From contig NW_006763143.1 in NCBI RefSeq assembly GCF_000264905.1, positions 1,415,314-1,479,313 of the forward strand: a stretch of 64,000 nt of DNA, given 5' to 3'. This DNA comes from Stereum hirsutum FP-91666 SS1 (Eukaryota > Basidiomycota > Agaricomycetes > Russulales > Stereaceae). This document shows positions 43,963 to 56,604 of the stretch, one piece after another. The first letter of the stretch is position 1. Every line of letters starts with the position of its first letter. The notes beneath the pieces are model-generated. The model worked only from the letters and a program-made list of their open reading frames with translations. It did not search any database and was not told the origin of the DNA. The position numbers and the translations under genes are program-made.

Positions 43963-46644
43963 TTAGTAGCCGTAGTAAGCGCGCTAGAATTATAGGTCAG
44001 CGCAAGCCTCGATGAGGGATGAGCGAACATACCATTCGATCACTAGAAGGAGGATATCGTAAGCCAACGAACAAAGAAGAGAACAGAAGCATACTCACAA
44101 TAACCATATGACTTTCGACCCAGTCTTGCAGCCTCGAAGGGTGACGATATGGCCCCGGATGGAATCGTATAGCAAGGCGCGTTGCTCCTTGTCCACCTAC
44201 AGGACATACCAGTGATGAGATAGATATCATTTCGCAGAAGGTGTAAAGAAATTTACGTTAGGAAGTACGGCTGCTATGAGTTGACTTCCCGACACAGATA
44301 ACGCCAAGTCGACAATGATTGCACGACGGCCACTGGAGGATAGAGTCAGCGGTGATGTATTTTGAGCTATATGAGACCGTACCCTTGCGAAGGCTCCGCC
44401 ATGCGCCTCACAATCCGGTCCGATGTCTCTTTTCCGCCTTCCTTCAGCGCCTTGGTCACCGATTTGGAGCCTTGCTCATTCGTGGCGAATTCGAGAAGGC
44501 CTGTAACGATATGGTCCAGAGCCATCTGGCGATGTATAGGAGAGCCATGTTCCAAAACTATCGCGAAGCCCATCAACCCATGCAGCACATTGATGAAACA
44601 CGTTGACGTAGACTTACTATGTTGGACGCAGTAGGATCCCCATTGGTTCTTCGCAACGTCAGTGAAAACATGTCGACCTTGGTTGAGGAGTTCGTCGACG
44701 ATTCCATCCTTAGCGGCCTCTTCCAGGTTCTCGAAAGCGTGCTGATTGGATCGTCAGCACATCGATGAACAGAAATAACTGGATAAGAGACACACCTGGA
44801 CAACTAAAGATCCGGTCTCATGGCAAGCGAGAGCCGCCCACTTGCCTTTCAAGGACCTATTGACGCTGAAGAGAAGTCAGACAGCGTAAGCTCAAGCTAC
44901 GGTAGGATAAGGTTATGCTTACTAGGCGAAGATAGGAGGTGCCGGTGGAGTCCACGTCAACTCCATGATCTGCGAAACAGTGTTAACATGCAGCGTCACT
45001 GAAGATAGCGCAAAACGTACTTTGCTCCACACGTGAGAAGCATGCTTGTTTACGAGGGTCTGAGCGGGATCGCCGAGGATCAACTCCGAGACAATCAGAA
45101 GACGTATGTCTTCTTCGCAGTCGAGAGCTTTCTGCAAGACGTGGCAACCGTAGCAGTTAGATGCCAGTTCGACAACCCGCCCCCTATGAGCGAAACGAGA
45201 GTAAGTCGCAGCACGGGAAGGTGTAGGTGAAAAGACTAACTTCATGCAGGAAACAATCTTGCGCCGCTCCTCGGGGGTGGACGCAGCTTCAAGGCATCTC
45301 TGAACTGCCCAGTTGCCAAAGCTACACGGAAGAGTAACGCATATAGTATCATTGTATGCGCATATATGCGCATGGGAAACGCATATACTCACCGATGGGC
45401 CATCATCTCGAAGCCACGAGCGCATATAGCGTCTATAATCTTGGCACGTTCCTCCAAATCGGCCACCTTCAACTTCTGTTGAAGGAAGATGGACGCTTGC
45501 TGGTCGGAGGACTTGATGATGCGAGATACGAAGAGAGCGTAAGGCGGGGAGGATGACGGGTGTAAAAGAGACAGAAAATTGATAGGCTATATGCAGAAGA
45601 GTCAGATTCCATAGATAAGTATGAGCCGATAAGTATGAACTGACCTCAGGTGAAGGTTCACCATTGCGAACGGAGGTAGGGGAATGCTGCTGGAAAGACT
45701 TTCTCATTGAATATTCATCGGGGGGAAAGCCAGAGCTGGGCTCTCGTATATGCATGTCGGTTCGGTGCCAGTCAGGGCCGCTGGGCATCCTCTCATGACG
45801 CCAAGCCAGCGTATCAGGAGCGGAAACGTCCTGACGGAGAGATGGGTGAGGGAGGATGGACGAAAAATGTTGCGCGGGAGTCATGGGCGAGACAGGAGAT
45901 GGAACTTCGGAGAAAGGTTCGAAGAAAGGGAACGTATGCGACGATTGCTGGTAGGCGCTGGTAAATGGCGGAGGCTGGGCCGACGACGACTGAGGAGAGT
46001 ACATCTCGGCGGACCTGTGAACGAGCCCGGTGTCGAGCATAAGACCATGAGAAGGCGCCGAGGGTGCGTAGTCATAGGTTCCGCTCGACTTGAAATCCAT
46101 GAACCTGGCAGGTGAAAGATCGGTGGGAGTGAAGAGGCCTGAGGTGGTTGAGACAGGAGATACGTCCGGGGAGGACGGGTTGGTGTTTGTGAGGAGAGGT
46201 GGAGGCGGAGGCGGTGGGTGAGAAGGGTAGGGATCGGGTGAGTTGAGGTTGAGGGAACGGAAAAGCTGTTTGACATGCTAAGGACGTTTTCGTTAGTCAC
46301 TAGGTCGGCGCATATATCGACCAAAAACTCACTGTATGCACTATGTCGGAGTCGTCCTTGAGTCGACCGTCGCCAATGGCGCCGACAGGTCTCTGTCGAG
46401 GATTAGTAGGGGCAAAGGGCCCAAAGATGTCTGGCTGAGGCGTGAAACCTGAGAGCGAGACCACACGACGAGGTTCGGGGCCGAGCCTATGTTTATTTTC
46501 TTCGGCATCGTTGGGGAAGGATGTCATGGTCCTTGGCCAGGTCGCCTCGAGAGGCTGTGGCTGGGGGGCCCAAATAGAGCTAGCAAGCGAATGGGAAGGT
46601 TCGTCCACGGGCGACGTCTTGTACAAAGGAAGGAAAGAAGACAT
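43963..46644 (-). CDS. Pumilio-family (PUF) RNA-binding protein
   Basis: Post-transcriptional regulator that binds 3' UTR elements of mRNA and usually promotes decay or represses translation. The N-terminal half is Pro/Ser-rich and disordered (a proline run after NSPDPYPSH). Pumilio repeats then follow, each split over small exons: HRFGNWAVQRCLE, ASNCYGCHVLQKALDCEED, VNKHASHVW, ACHETGSLVVQHAFENL, AKNQWGSYCVQHILEHGS, ATNEQGSKSVTKAL, SGSQLIAAVL and GCKTGSKVIW. The helix-2 positions that contact bases (N/C, N/G, S/C) are present in several repeats. The gene ends with a 10-nt exon (44042..44033) and a 21-nt exon (43983..43963) that together write the family ending DRMRAYYGY. About 620 aa. Start taken at MSSFLPLYKTSPVD, since upstream residues read like a UTR. 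Confidence 0.92.
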
Positions 46645-47290
46645 GGTGGTGATAATGGCGGAGGAGGAAGAAAGGGATGGAGGAGGGAGAGAATTCCCCG
46701 GCTGGGTTTTATATGCCCGCCATAGTGAGCGGCGGGAGCGGCTGGACGAAGAACTTGTGTTCCTTTCCTGGCGAATCGCTCGCCGAATCGAGGTTCCGTC
46801 TTCTGCTCGTTCTTCAGACTTCGTCACATGCTCCATGAGCAGCGCACGTATGATGCCTTGACAGATGCCTCCGTCCGCTCCGAGTCTCCAAGTTCAATCA
46901 ACTTCACTTTCAAACTCCGCAACAGACAATTGTGTCATCCGCTCCGAGACACCGTCTGAACAGAGACACAGCAAGCGGCATTGGACTACACGCAGTTATG
47001 AACAAGCTCGAAGGACCAGCAGGACTGGGAGTGCATATCAACGGACATTGAAGACATCAGCACCAGAGAAGTTTTACGGCGAGGATCCGTGTGCAGAAGC
47101 ACCGACAAGGAAGGCAGTTGCACGTCAGCTTCGGTGGCCACAGAAGCTGCTGAGATGCCGATGTGACGCTCACCTCAATCGGCGCTCCAAATTGGGAACT
47201 TATCGACGTCTCCAGCGTCTGCCCCGCATTCGAATATTGAGAGGGCTCCAAGGAAAACGCATATATTCACCCTCACCCGACCACTTCGCC

Positions 47291-48117
47291 ATGTCTGGCC
47301 CCCGCTGGTACACCTACCTCACCAAAGTGCTCACTGAGCACGATAAATCCAGTCGTAAGTCTCGTCCGCACACACCTTTCAGCCCCATCAATCAGACTCG
47401 AACTGACAGCGACGCACTTCTAATGCACTCTCTCTTCCTCGGCCGCCCTTTCCAGTCTATCAGATCGCCACCATCGACTCAGCCAACCGCCCCCACGTCC
47501 GCTCCCAGATCAACCGCGGCTTCCTCACCGCTCCCGACCTCCCCGCATTCCCCGTCCTCCTCACCACCACCGATTCCCGTTCTCCCAAGATCGAACAGCT
47601 GGGACATTCCAACCTCGTCGAGATCTGTTGGTGGATCGACGGCAGCTCCGACCAGTTCCGCATCCTCGGTCGCTCGCGGAATATTCTCTCCACTCCCACT
47701 ACTCCGAAGGACGAAGACGACTGCATCGCTCTCAAAGCACTAGACGCGGCGCATTTCGACTGGGAAGCCAAGCGTCACGAGTTGTTCAATGCAGCAAGCT
47801 CTCATATGCGAGCGAGTTGGTGCCGTCCGGTTCCGGGTTCTGTGTTGAAAGGCGGGTACGACGAGGCGAAGAACTGGGTTGAGTCGGTGAAGAAGGAAGG
47901 CGAGGCTGAGACGGACGAAGAGAAGAAGTTTACGGCGCAGGCGTTGGGTAACTTTGCATTGATGGCTATTGAGCCTCTCGAGGTGGATTGGGTGCAGATG
48001 GGCATTGTACCGAATCGGAGGACAAAGTATTGGAGGGAAGGGAGATGCGCCCCTATTCTGGGCCCGTCAGCGACGAGACACACAACACCGACCGGTTCAT
48101 TGAGAAATAAATGGTAA
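47291..48117 (+). CDS. Alr4036-type FMN-binding pyridoxamine oxidase-like protein
   Basis: Split-barrel flavoprotein related to pyridoxamine 5'-phosphate oxidase, of the Alr4036/DUF FMN-binding group. Its physiological substrate is unknown. Two exons, 47291-47354 and 47456-48117, encode 241 aa. Family features are the start PRWYTYLTKVLTEHDKSS, then ATIDSANRPHVRSQINRGFL (FMN-binding strand), DSRSPKIEQL, VEICWWIDGSSDQFRI, RASWCRPVPGS and ANFALMAIEP-like FALMAIEPLEVDWVQM. The usual C-terminal ending of the family (a short strand after RTKYWREG) is not clear: as read, the last 25 residues are basic and atypical, so a small unrecognised intron or a recent frame change near 48040 is possible. The gene is divergent from the Pumilio gene (about 650 bp apart). 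Confidence 0.82.
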
Positions 48118-49497
48118 ATGACCATCGATATTCGGTACAACTAAGACAGAGCTCAAGCATAAACGGGGTCATCACGTGCAGCGTGAGACTCCTCCGTGAC
48201 GCGTCTTGCAAGAGCAATGTTTAATGCTTTCGTCGTCGTTCTTGACGGTACGCTACATCGCACAAGTCAAAATAAAGAAATGCAGCACCAACATTTATTC
48301 AATGCCAACGCATTTCACACCTTCAATGCAACAGTTTGCCTTCAATGTGTCCCTATCCTGTCGGTATAGACATTCTTTGTCTACATTTAGCACACAGGCC
48401 GACTTGGCGGTCTCGTCAGGCTCCTGCACGTATATGCTTACCAGCATATCTGGTATTCATAATATGGGCACAGAATCTGATATTAGAGCTCATTTTTCAT
48501 CGAAGTCTTTGTGCCATAGTTTGAAAGGCTCGCTGTGAACAGGAACCAATGTGCACAAGTGGTGTAGAAGGTCTTGTCAGCATGGGCCACACTGAGATCC
48601 ACAAGAGAAATATGTCTCGGCAAATAAGTACAGTCTGTACATGAGCACCGAGCTCATAAAACAATGAATATGCTCTTTCTCAGTTCTTACATGATTTTTT
48701 TGTGAAGATGAGACATTGTCGAGGGTCATACAGCTCAGGCTTGGCTCAGGCATAAGTACTCGAAGCCCCGACGACAGGTGCCACTGAGTGCCACAATTAC
48801 CGCTGTCGACACTGTGAGGCTATACCGACAAGTCAGGGAGCATTTGGTAGAATTCTGTTGCATACTAAAGAGAGTACTGTATTTATACTAATAAATGTTG
48901 GAAACCGATTGTCTCATTTCGAGCTGTGTGTGTCTAGGGAGCGTCCGCTATGTCAGGCGAGGCATTAAATGTCGCACTTTCAACGCGGAAGTGTCACTCG
49001 TTGTCACGCTGCACGTGATGACCCCGTTTATGCTTGAGCTCTGTCTTACATACATCGTAAGGATACAAACAATCATACAAACTTGTGCGGTATTCTCGAG
49101 CATTGAACCAATGGTCAAGGAACAACAGGCGCATCCTTCCATTCACCTGACCTCGGACCCGGCGGCAGGACCCGGCGGGTTGGCCAGCGCCACTTTACTG
49201 TCTTCGCTTCCGTGGCCCAAAAATGCTAAGCAGTCAAGCTCGTCAGTGAGGAAGATTGATGAGATCTGTTCAGTATTTCAGAAGAACGCTTTTCACTATA
49301 AGACACAAAGTCAAGCAGTGAGTCGGTGTCATCGGCCCGTCGTAACTTACCATTGATGATGAGACAGGCAGACACCCTCGGAATTTTGATGGACGCTAAG
49401 ACCTGATTGATCCAGACAAAGGATCGAAAACGATATACAGGACTACACCTAAAATACTTCTCTAGCAATATGTAGCTTCTACGGTTTTGTAGCCACC
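48118..49497. other. Intergenic region between convergent genes
   Basis: About 1.4 kb with no supported gene. The part at 49150-49180 is GC-rich (CCCGGCGGCAGGACCCGGCGGG type). No tRNA-like cloverleaf or ordered repeat was noticed. Confidence 0.5.
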
Positions 49498-51876
49498 TCA
49501 CATCCACTTGCCAGTCGACCACTCCTTGAACGCCTGCGTACTCTTGAGCCAATCGATCAATTCAGCCCTCTTCACTTCCTGACCAGTTTCGGACGACTCG
49601 ACCTTCGTCTTTTTCCCGTCGACGAGCTGCCATCTCTGCTCCTTGACCTTCACGAGCCCAGCCTTCAGCTCGTCTGCGCCGAGGATGATCGCGAAGGGGA
49701 CTTCGTCTCGTTCGCCGGCAGCGAATTGAGCAGGAAGTTTTGGCTTGTTCTTGGCCAAGAAGTCGGTCTGCAGCGATAATAACCAAAACGGCGATCAGCC
49801 ACTAATATATTACTGAGCAGTATTTCACTGACCTTGATACCAGCCTCCCTCAACTCCTGCACCAACTCCATCCTCTCTTTCAACAGCCCATCACCCGCAG
49901 CCATCACATACACCATAACCTCCTTACTCCTCATCCCCTTCTCCACCCATTTCGGCCACACGAGCGCGAAGATCCTGTCCATCCCAATACTGATACCCAC
50001 ACACGGCATGCCCTTCTTCGTCTCCCCAGCTGCAGCGGATGTGAACATCGCAACGAGGTTATCGTATCGACCGCCTGCAGCGATCGACCCCACTCCGACC
50101 TGGGATTCGTCGATCTCTTCTTCTTCGGGTTCTGCCGCAGCGGATTTTTTGGATTTCTTTTTGGAGGGGGGTGCTGGTTGAGGGGCGGTTTGGGGGGCAT
50201 CAGAGGCGGCGAGGGCGTTGGCGGATTTGAAACCTGGAGGTGCGGAGGCTTCGACGATGGCTTCGTAGATGATGCCGGTGTAGTAGTCGAGACCTCGTGC
50301 GAGAGAGAGGTCGAATGAGATCTGGACAGAGTATATGAGTATGATGACTAGAGTCTGGTGAGAAAGTGAGACGAACCTTGTCTATGACTTTGTACACCTC
50401 AAGGTAGGAGAAGAGGGTCTTCATCTCTTCGAGACCTTCTTTCGCTCTTGAGTTGGCGGTCAGTGTGGCGTCTGTGAGAAGTTGCTCCAAAAGATCCTTT
50501 CCGCCTTTGGGAGTGATGCTCAGCCGACCGTTTGGAAACGGCAATGATGTAGTCAACCTTACCTTTGTACTTGACATACTCGCCGATCTTGTCTGCGCAA
50601 ACTGGGTCAAGGCCCTTCTCTTCTGTCATCTCCTTCTTGACATCTGCCCAAGGAAGCTAACCCGATATTATTGGATGTTCGCCACCCTGAGAAGGTTTAA
50701 GTCGCACCTTGTCCAGCTTATCCACAGCTGAGGATATTGGGCGAATCTTGTCGGCTGGAACGCCACAGACTTCGAAGATACCATCCAGAATTTTACGGTT
50801 GTTGAGCTTCAAAAGAAAGTTGAGCACCACACCGCCACGAAGACCACAAAGCCACACACCTTGATAGTGAATGTCCCAACATCCAACCGTGAAAGGATTG
50901 TGCACACCAGACTGATGATCTCCGCATCCGGAATCATCGAGTCCCATATTCCCGAGATATCAAAGTCCTAGAACCACATATCCTCACTTCAGCAACCCTA
51001 ACCTCCAAATATTCAACACAACGCCACGGAACAAACGCACATACCGCCTGCAAGAACTCTCTCATCCTCCCCTTGCTCATCACAGGATTATCTCTCCGAT
51101 ACACCTTCCCCACCTGCCACAGTTTCGACTGCGTGTTCGTCGCGCCTCCCATGGCGAGGTATCGTGCAAGCGGAACGGTGTGATCGTATCGCAGTGCGAG
51201 CTGTTCGCCACCCTGGTCTTCAAGGTCGAAGATCAGCTTCGCGTCCTCGCCGTATTTGCCTGCGAGGATGTCTTTTCGTTCAAAGACGGGGGTATCGAGG
51301 GCACATCCGCCATAGAGCACGAAACATTCTTTGACGATGCGTTCGACGTGTTCACGACAGAACATCTCGCCGGGGCCATAGTCTCGTGTACCCTAGGGAG
51401 TAATAACACGAACGATAGGTATGTAGGAAAAACCATCCGATTAGCACGAAATTTAGGTCACGGATAGGATGAGAACATGAGCGCGAACATGAACACACCT
51501 TTGGTGTCTTCAACAGCAGCCTCTCCTTCTTCTTTCCACTCCCTCCAGCCTGCGCATTCAACTGTCCCAAAGCCTTCTTCAACTCCCCAAGCCTCTTCCT
51601 AACATCCTCCATCGCAGCCGGTTCCGCATTCTCTAACCTCAACTTATTGAACAACTTCGTCTGTTCCTCGATCTCCGCAGACAATGATTCCGCTGTGGCC
51701 ATCTCGTTCTTCAATGATCTATTATTGCTGGACGTGTGATTTTGTCGACAAGGGTGAATATGGGGGCGATTGATGCGGTGGTGATTGATGGAGGTCGGGA
51801 AGGTGAATGTGGTATGTACAGGGCGAAGGGGAGAGGGATAGGATCGATGGGAGAGACGGCGGAGAAGATGGTGCAT
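49498..51876 (-). CDS. HTS1: Histidyl-tRNA synthetase, probably dual-targeted (cytosol and mitochondrion)
   Basis: Class II aminoacyl-tRNA synthetase charging tRNA-His. The upstream ATG at 51876 adds 58 Arg/His/Ser/Thr-rich residues with no acidic residue until the join ([19 protein letters not shown]), a typical mitochondrial presequence. The ATG at 51702 ([20 protein letters not shown]) gives the cytosolic form of about 570 aa. In yeast a single HTS1 gene makes both forms this way. A WHEP-like helical start is followed by [14 protein letters not shown], motif 2 ([24 protein letters not shown]), the His-specific [14 protein letters not shown] and AAGGRYDN, and the anticodon-binding domain ending STGKWM. 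A Lys/Ala/Glu-rich insert lies between these two His motifs, as in other fungal enzymes. Eight or more short introns are present. Confidence 0.93.
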
Positions 51877-52255
51877 CCAGATACTTTTATTCCGGGCCAC
51901 ACTTGCTTGACTTTTTTGGCGGTTCGCGTCATGACTCGATCACCTTTTGAGCGGCTAGCTCGACGCCACAGCAGTTTACGTCCTTCGTTGAGACAATACA
52001 TATGTGGCCCGCAAACATAGGGAGGAACTCAAAGCACGGTCAAAGTTGTTTAGAGTCAGGCGTAGCATCGGATGAGTAGGAGGTTATGAAGCACATTCTA
52101 TTCTACTACCGTTCTAAACAACAGGTATGTACACGATGAAGCACCCAGACTCGGATGTTTGGTCAGACTGGTGGAGGTGCGGCCTTCTACAAATTGTTGT
52201 CGTCGATCGTGTCATAATAAGGAAGCCGAATACAGTAACCAGTTGAAGGGCATGA

Positions 52256-54190
52256 TCACAAGGCTCCTTGCTCAGATAGACGTGTTTCAGACAGCTCCTG
52301 GATGCGACGTAGGAGACCATCCCGCAATTCCTGAATTTTGCCTACCCTCCAATGTCGGTGCTGCTTGGCCTCTCTGATGTCAGTTACTGCCTAAAGGAAG
52401 AAATAACGGTGAGATCAAGAGTCAATCGGTGGATGACTTTCGGTTTTGCATAGCTAACGTACCTTCATTACGCGTTCAGTTCTATCTGGGTGGTTGATGA
52501 AGACCTTTGCGAAGTGAATCAGATAGACCCCACAATCGCAGTAGTTCGTTTGTTCAGGAGCCTTTGGAAAGGGATGATGTTAGAAGATGTAAGATGGTAG
52601 AAACGGGAGATTTGATAACAGATAATCCGTACTTTCGCTCTTATGAATGACGGTTCAACCGCGTCCTTCTCGCTCTTCAGTTTTCCCCTATGAACCGCCT
52701 CTTTGGCTAGATACGAAGTCAAGACAGCCTTGGCGCGGTCTCGAGGATGGTTGAGAGAGTCGATTATATAGATACGTGCACTTCTACGTCCTGATGAGTT
52801 AGTGAATGACATGGTGGCATACAGCACGCAAGGCTACTGACCTGTGCTGTTCACCAGATCGTTGGAGGATTCCACTCGGATTGCATACGATGGCGAGATA
52901 CCAGTGTAGGCTGCGACACGGAAACTGAGGATATCAATACCAGCGTCAGATACTAGAAGAGTCTATAGACGAACCGCTCGTGAACCGGGATGATGATGAA
53001 CCTCTTCTCGAAGATATCAACGCCGTTGGTCCACTTTTTCACAAGGTCATATCCCTTCTGCAGACTGTATTCCAAATCATGAATACATACTCAATATCAG
53101 ACCTGAAGAAGTGGCAACATACTCCTCTTGGTCGACCTTAGTATAGAAAAACGTGTTGAAGAAATGAATTCGGTCCAAGGCACCAGGCCTTCTGATCTGT
53201 AGATCGCTTCTTGCGAATCTGTTCAAGAGGATGCGCTCAGTCCCGAACGTCCGGTATCCTCCATACTAGCAGCGATATGGACGTACTTCAACCCCAATTC
53301 AATTAATTCATCATTCAAGAATTCTCCAGGAGTCAGACGACGCAAGTCCTTGCTGTATATGTGAGAGGCGTCAAGGTCCTTTGAAGGGAACGAGATGGCA
53401 CTGAAATGATAATGAGTATGGATTTATGATGAGATCGCCGAGCAACATACATCCGACCAGTGTCTTCTGCAACGGAGGGTTGGGAGAGAGCTGTGATGGA
53501 TGTGGACGCCACATCTGAGGAAGACTGCAAAGGCGGATGGGTAGGCTGCGCCTTCTTGGAAGTACGGTGGTTCACGTTTACTGGTGGAGTCGTTTTCCGG
53601 AAGATTTCCATGGGGTCGTCGAGTTCCTGAACCCTATGAGCGTTCCCAAATCAGTCAACGTATCATCGTTTGTGGAGCAGGTTTCATCATGCGTACGTAG
53701 GAGGAAGCACGTCGGGAAGAACACTCAAGGCCTCGGTGTGGCGAGTTGCGTGCGAGTTACCTGCATCACCGTTCGAGTCGACAGTAGACAGCCCGGCCAT
53801 TTCTACGTCAATCGACTCGTTTGCATTTGCTTTGGAAGTCGACGGTTGGGCTCTTCGGGTCATGGTATCAGCCATACGGACGGGCGGAAGGCGATAAGCG
53901 GCCACAATGCGTAGCCGTTTTCTGGGCCGACCGTAAGCGCTCCCCAGGAGTTGAGCCTCGCGCAATTCTGAAGCGGTAATATCAGGATACAGCCAGGTGA
54001 GAATAGGAACTAGTACACAAGACAAAAAGTTGATCAGTGTCGGATCTCTCAAGCTGTCCTGTTGGAACGCAGCCCAATCCTGATTTGCCAGTGAGGGAAC
54101 TACTATACCGTCTTCTCCAGCTGCAATTCGAGACAACAGCTCCTTCTTGCTTATCGGACCTTTTTCCGTCTGATGACCTTTTGCAGACAT
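52256..54190 (-). CDS. Ulp1-family SUMO-specific cysteine protease (C48)
   Basis: Protease that cleaves SUMO from conjugates or matures it. The N-terminal 250 residues (from MSAKGHQTEKGPISKKELLS) are polar and low-complexity, with a basic cluster YGRPRKRLRI that could be a nuclear localisation signal. The catalytic domain begins LRRLTPGEFLNDELIELGLK, then HFFNTFFYTKVDQEE and KWTNGVDIFEKRFIIIPVHE. The catalytic His comes just after a 50-nt intron in LHWYLAIVCNPSGILQRSGE. The Asp is in IYIIDSLNHPRD and the Cys in EQTNYCDCGVYLIHFAKVF, with the oxyanion Gln three residues before the Asn. The insert between His and Asp and the two-Cys DCGVY style resemble Ulp2/SENP6-7 more than Ulp1. About 540-560 aa in many short exons. 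The triad is complete, so it should be active. Confidence 0.88.
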
Positions 54191-54740
54191 GATATAGTTT
54201 AGAGAATGGGGGAGCAGAAGGACAAGGTGGGAAGGTGAGGGTCATGGCAGGACGTTCGCTTGGGCAGCAGAATCAAACATGGAACGTTATTTTAGGTAAA
54301 CACCGCACGGACAGCACGTGGTCGACGAACATATTGAGTGGCGTGGCATGACACGCAGCAAACATACGCGACGCGGTACAGCTCAGTTGCTTGCAGAGGG
54401 ACGTGCTGTCGACCAAGTCTAACGAGATAATGAGATGCACTAAAGTATGAGGTGCGCCAACCGACACCGAGTTAAGCGTTTATAAAGTATCATTCTAACT
54501 AGTAAGCAGCGTTCGATGAAACAGTAAGAACGAGAAACATCATGCCGGATCGTAAGTGCAGGATTCTGTCCATAATCAAGCACGGGCATTGACAGCAACA
54601 GAGTTAAAAGGGACTAACAATCCTGCGTGCTTAGGAAACGTGTGTAAGATCGCGAAGAACACATCCACCTGGATAACAACTTCTACTCGATCTTTCGTGA
54701 AGTAGCTGGAGTCAATGGAGAGCCGAACGCCTTATTCCTT

Positions 54741-56604
54741 TTAGTCCTGCTTTTTAATCTGGTCCCACGACGACGACCGATGCCAAGATCCCCTCTCATC
54801 CTTCTTGCGAACCGTAAGGCATGCGATCCCGAGATAGTTCGTGATGTCGTTGATGACGAGGACAACGAAGCGAGCGTATGAGAGGAACGCGACGACAAAG
54901 GTGAGGCCGACGAAGATTGCGGTGCGTTCGGGAGTAGATTGAATGATCGGTTGCCTGAATGATCACGTTCTTAGTTTAGTGACTTTGTCTAGGACGTTGA
55001 TGCGAAGATTCAAAGGCATAAATGCAAAGGTATTAAAAGACGCACCGTCCGATCAATCGAGGCATGTTGGCATCCAAAGCGCCGACGATACTCCAAATCC
55101 ACATCGAGTCCCACCATGGGAACGGCTGGCTGGTGACATGGGCCAAAATCATCCGCCCGACCTGGTGAGCGAACTGCAGCCCCCACGCCGATACGAAAGG
55201 TAAGAACATGGGCGAGTATAGAATGGCGCTCTTCGTCGGAATGGGAGCACTCAGCCACGCGCATTGGACGAGAGCGGACAGAGGGAACGGTGCAAGGTAA
55301 AGAAGAGGTTGGAGGGCGGATTTATTGGATTCGCGACGGGACTTGTATACGTTGGAGTAACTGCAATTACCTCGTCAGTATTTCTTTTGTCAACGTACAT
55401 CGGTGAATGTGATAAGACCTGGTGAGAATGTTGAAAGCCAGACCGAAGGTGCCGAATACCATGAAAGAGTCATTGAGACCAATATCAGGAATATAACGGG
55501 CAACCAAATCCACCTTATCCAGGCCGGTGACTGCCAAGATCTTTTGATCCCAGAACGTGGGCCCTATCAAAGAACTCAATAATGGGCTGCAGTTGACGGA
55601 GATTATAAGTTTACCCTTGAATCCAGTGACAACATATAGACCACATATCATGATGATACCCTCTACTGGGCCAGAGAAGACACCAAGGAAAAGCTGACCT
55701 GCTTTGACATGAATTGATGGTACAGATAATAGAGGCGAAGGGGCATACCTGTGTGGTATTCCTCCCATGTCGTAAGATAGAAATTCGCGAGAGTGGCAAT
55801 TTGAGAGGCGACGGTCCACCATGAGCGGCCGAGGTTCAGGGCGTGAGCTGCCAGAACAACTTCGAACTATGCTCTATCAGCGTCCGACGTCCCGAAGTGT
55901 CGAAGTGAGATGAAATCCCTCACGGTGGTATTCAACGCATCGCATCCTGTATGGATATCAGCATCTCCAGCACCAGACAAAAGTTATAGAGCTGACCGTG
56001 ATCAAACATCTCGCCTAACGGACCTGCCATCCCGGTTCTCCTTGCTTGTTTACTGTTCGACAACAAATATAAATCAGCATTTGATCCTGTGGAGTACTAA
56101 ACAACAATTCACCCGTCAATCGCATCGAGGCTCTGATACATAAACAACCCAGCAGCCCAGCTATTGAGAACTCCTTTTAGCATGACCGAGTGTGGTGTGA
56201 ACGACAGAGCTGGACTTGCGTGAAGTACACCCAATTCGGTGGACCTTGCGCACCACCTCCGACAGTCTTATATTCAGGATCATAATACAACAGGGTTGCG
56301 AGGTTAATTACGACCAAACAAAGTCCAGTTAGAGTAATCTACGGTGCAGTTGTTGAGCTTGCGGAGACCCCTGATCAATTGTTGTTATAGCTCACCGTGT
56401 TGGGTGCCACCGATTTGGGCCACAATGTGACCAGCCAGTTCCAGTACGGGTTCAAAACGTAGTTCGACAGCAAAGACCTCAATGGGCCCATTTCAGACTG
56501 GGTACACAGTGAATGCACCTATTAACAAGAAGAACGCACTTGTCTACGCCCTTGTACTTGTAATTCTTCAACCCAGCAAGTGCATGATCAGGAATGTAGC
56601 CCAT
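54741..56604 (-). CDS. CDP-alcohol phosphotransferase (choline/ethanolamine phosphotransferase)
   Basis: Integral membrane enzyme of the ER or Golgi that transfers phosphocholine or phosphoethanolamine from its CDP form to diacylglycerol, the last step of the Kennedy pathway. The start MGYIPDHALAGLKNYKYKG is followed after an intron by VDKSLLSNYVLNPYWNW, matching yeast Cpt1/Ept1. The catalytic signature D-G-x2-A-R-x8-G-x3-D-x3-D is assembled from three exons: SLDAIDG, KQARRTGMAGPLGEMFDHG and CDALNTT. Many hydrophobic helices follow, and the C-terminal part (FVVLVINDITNYLGIACLTV) ends KKQD at a TAA. About 10 short introns; exact edges in the middle were not all worked out. Whether it prefers choline or ethanolamine cannot be told from sequence. 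Confidence 0.88.

Noticed and set aside
46865..47743. Long plus-strand frame (292 codons) upstream of and overlapping the Alr4036-like gene
   Set aside because: It is Arg/Ser/Pro-rich without motif and overlaps the FMN-binding gene in another frame. The true exon starts at 47291.
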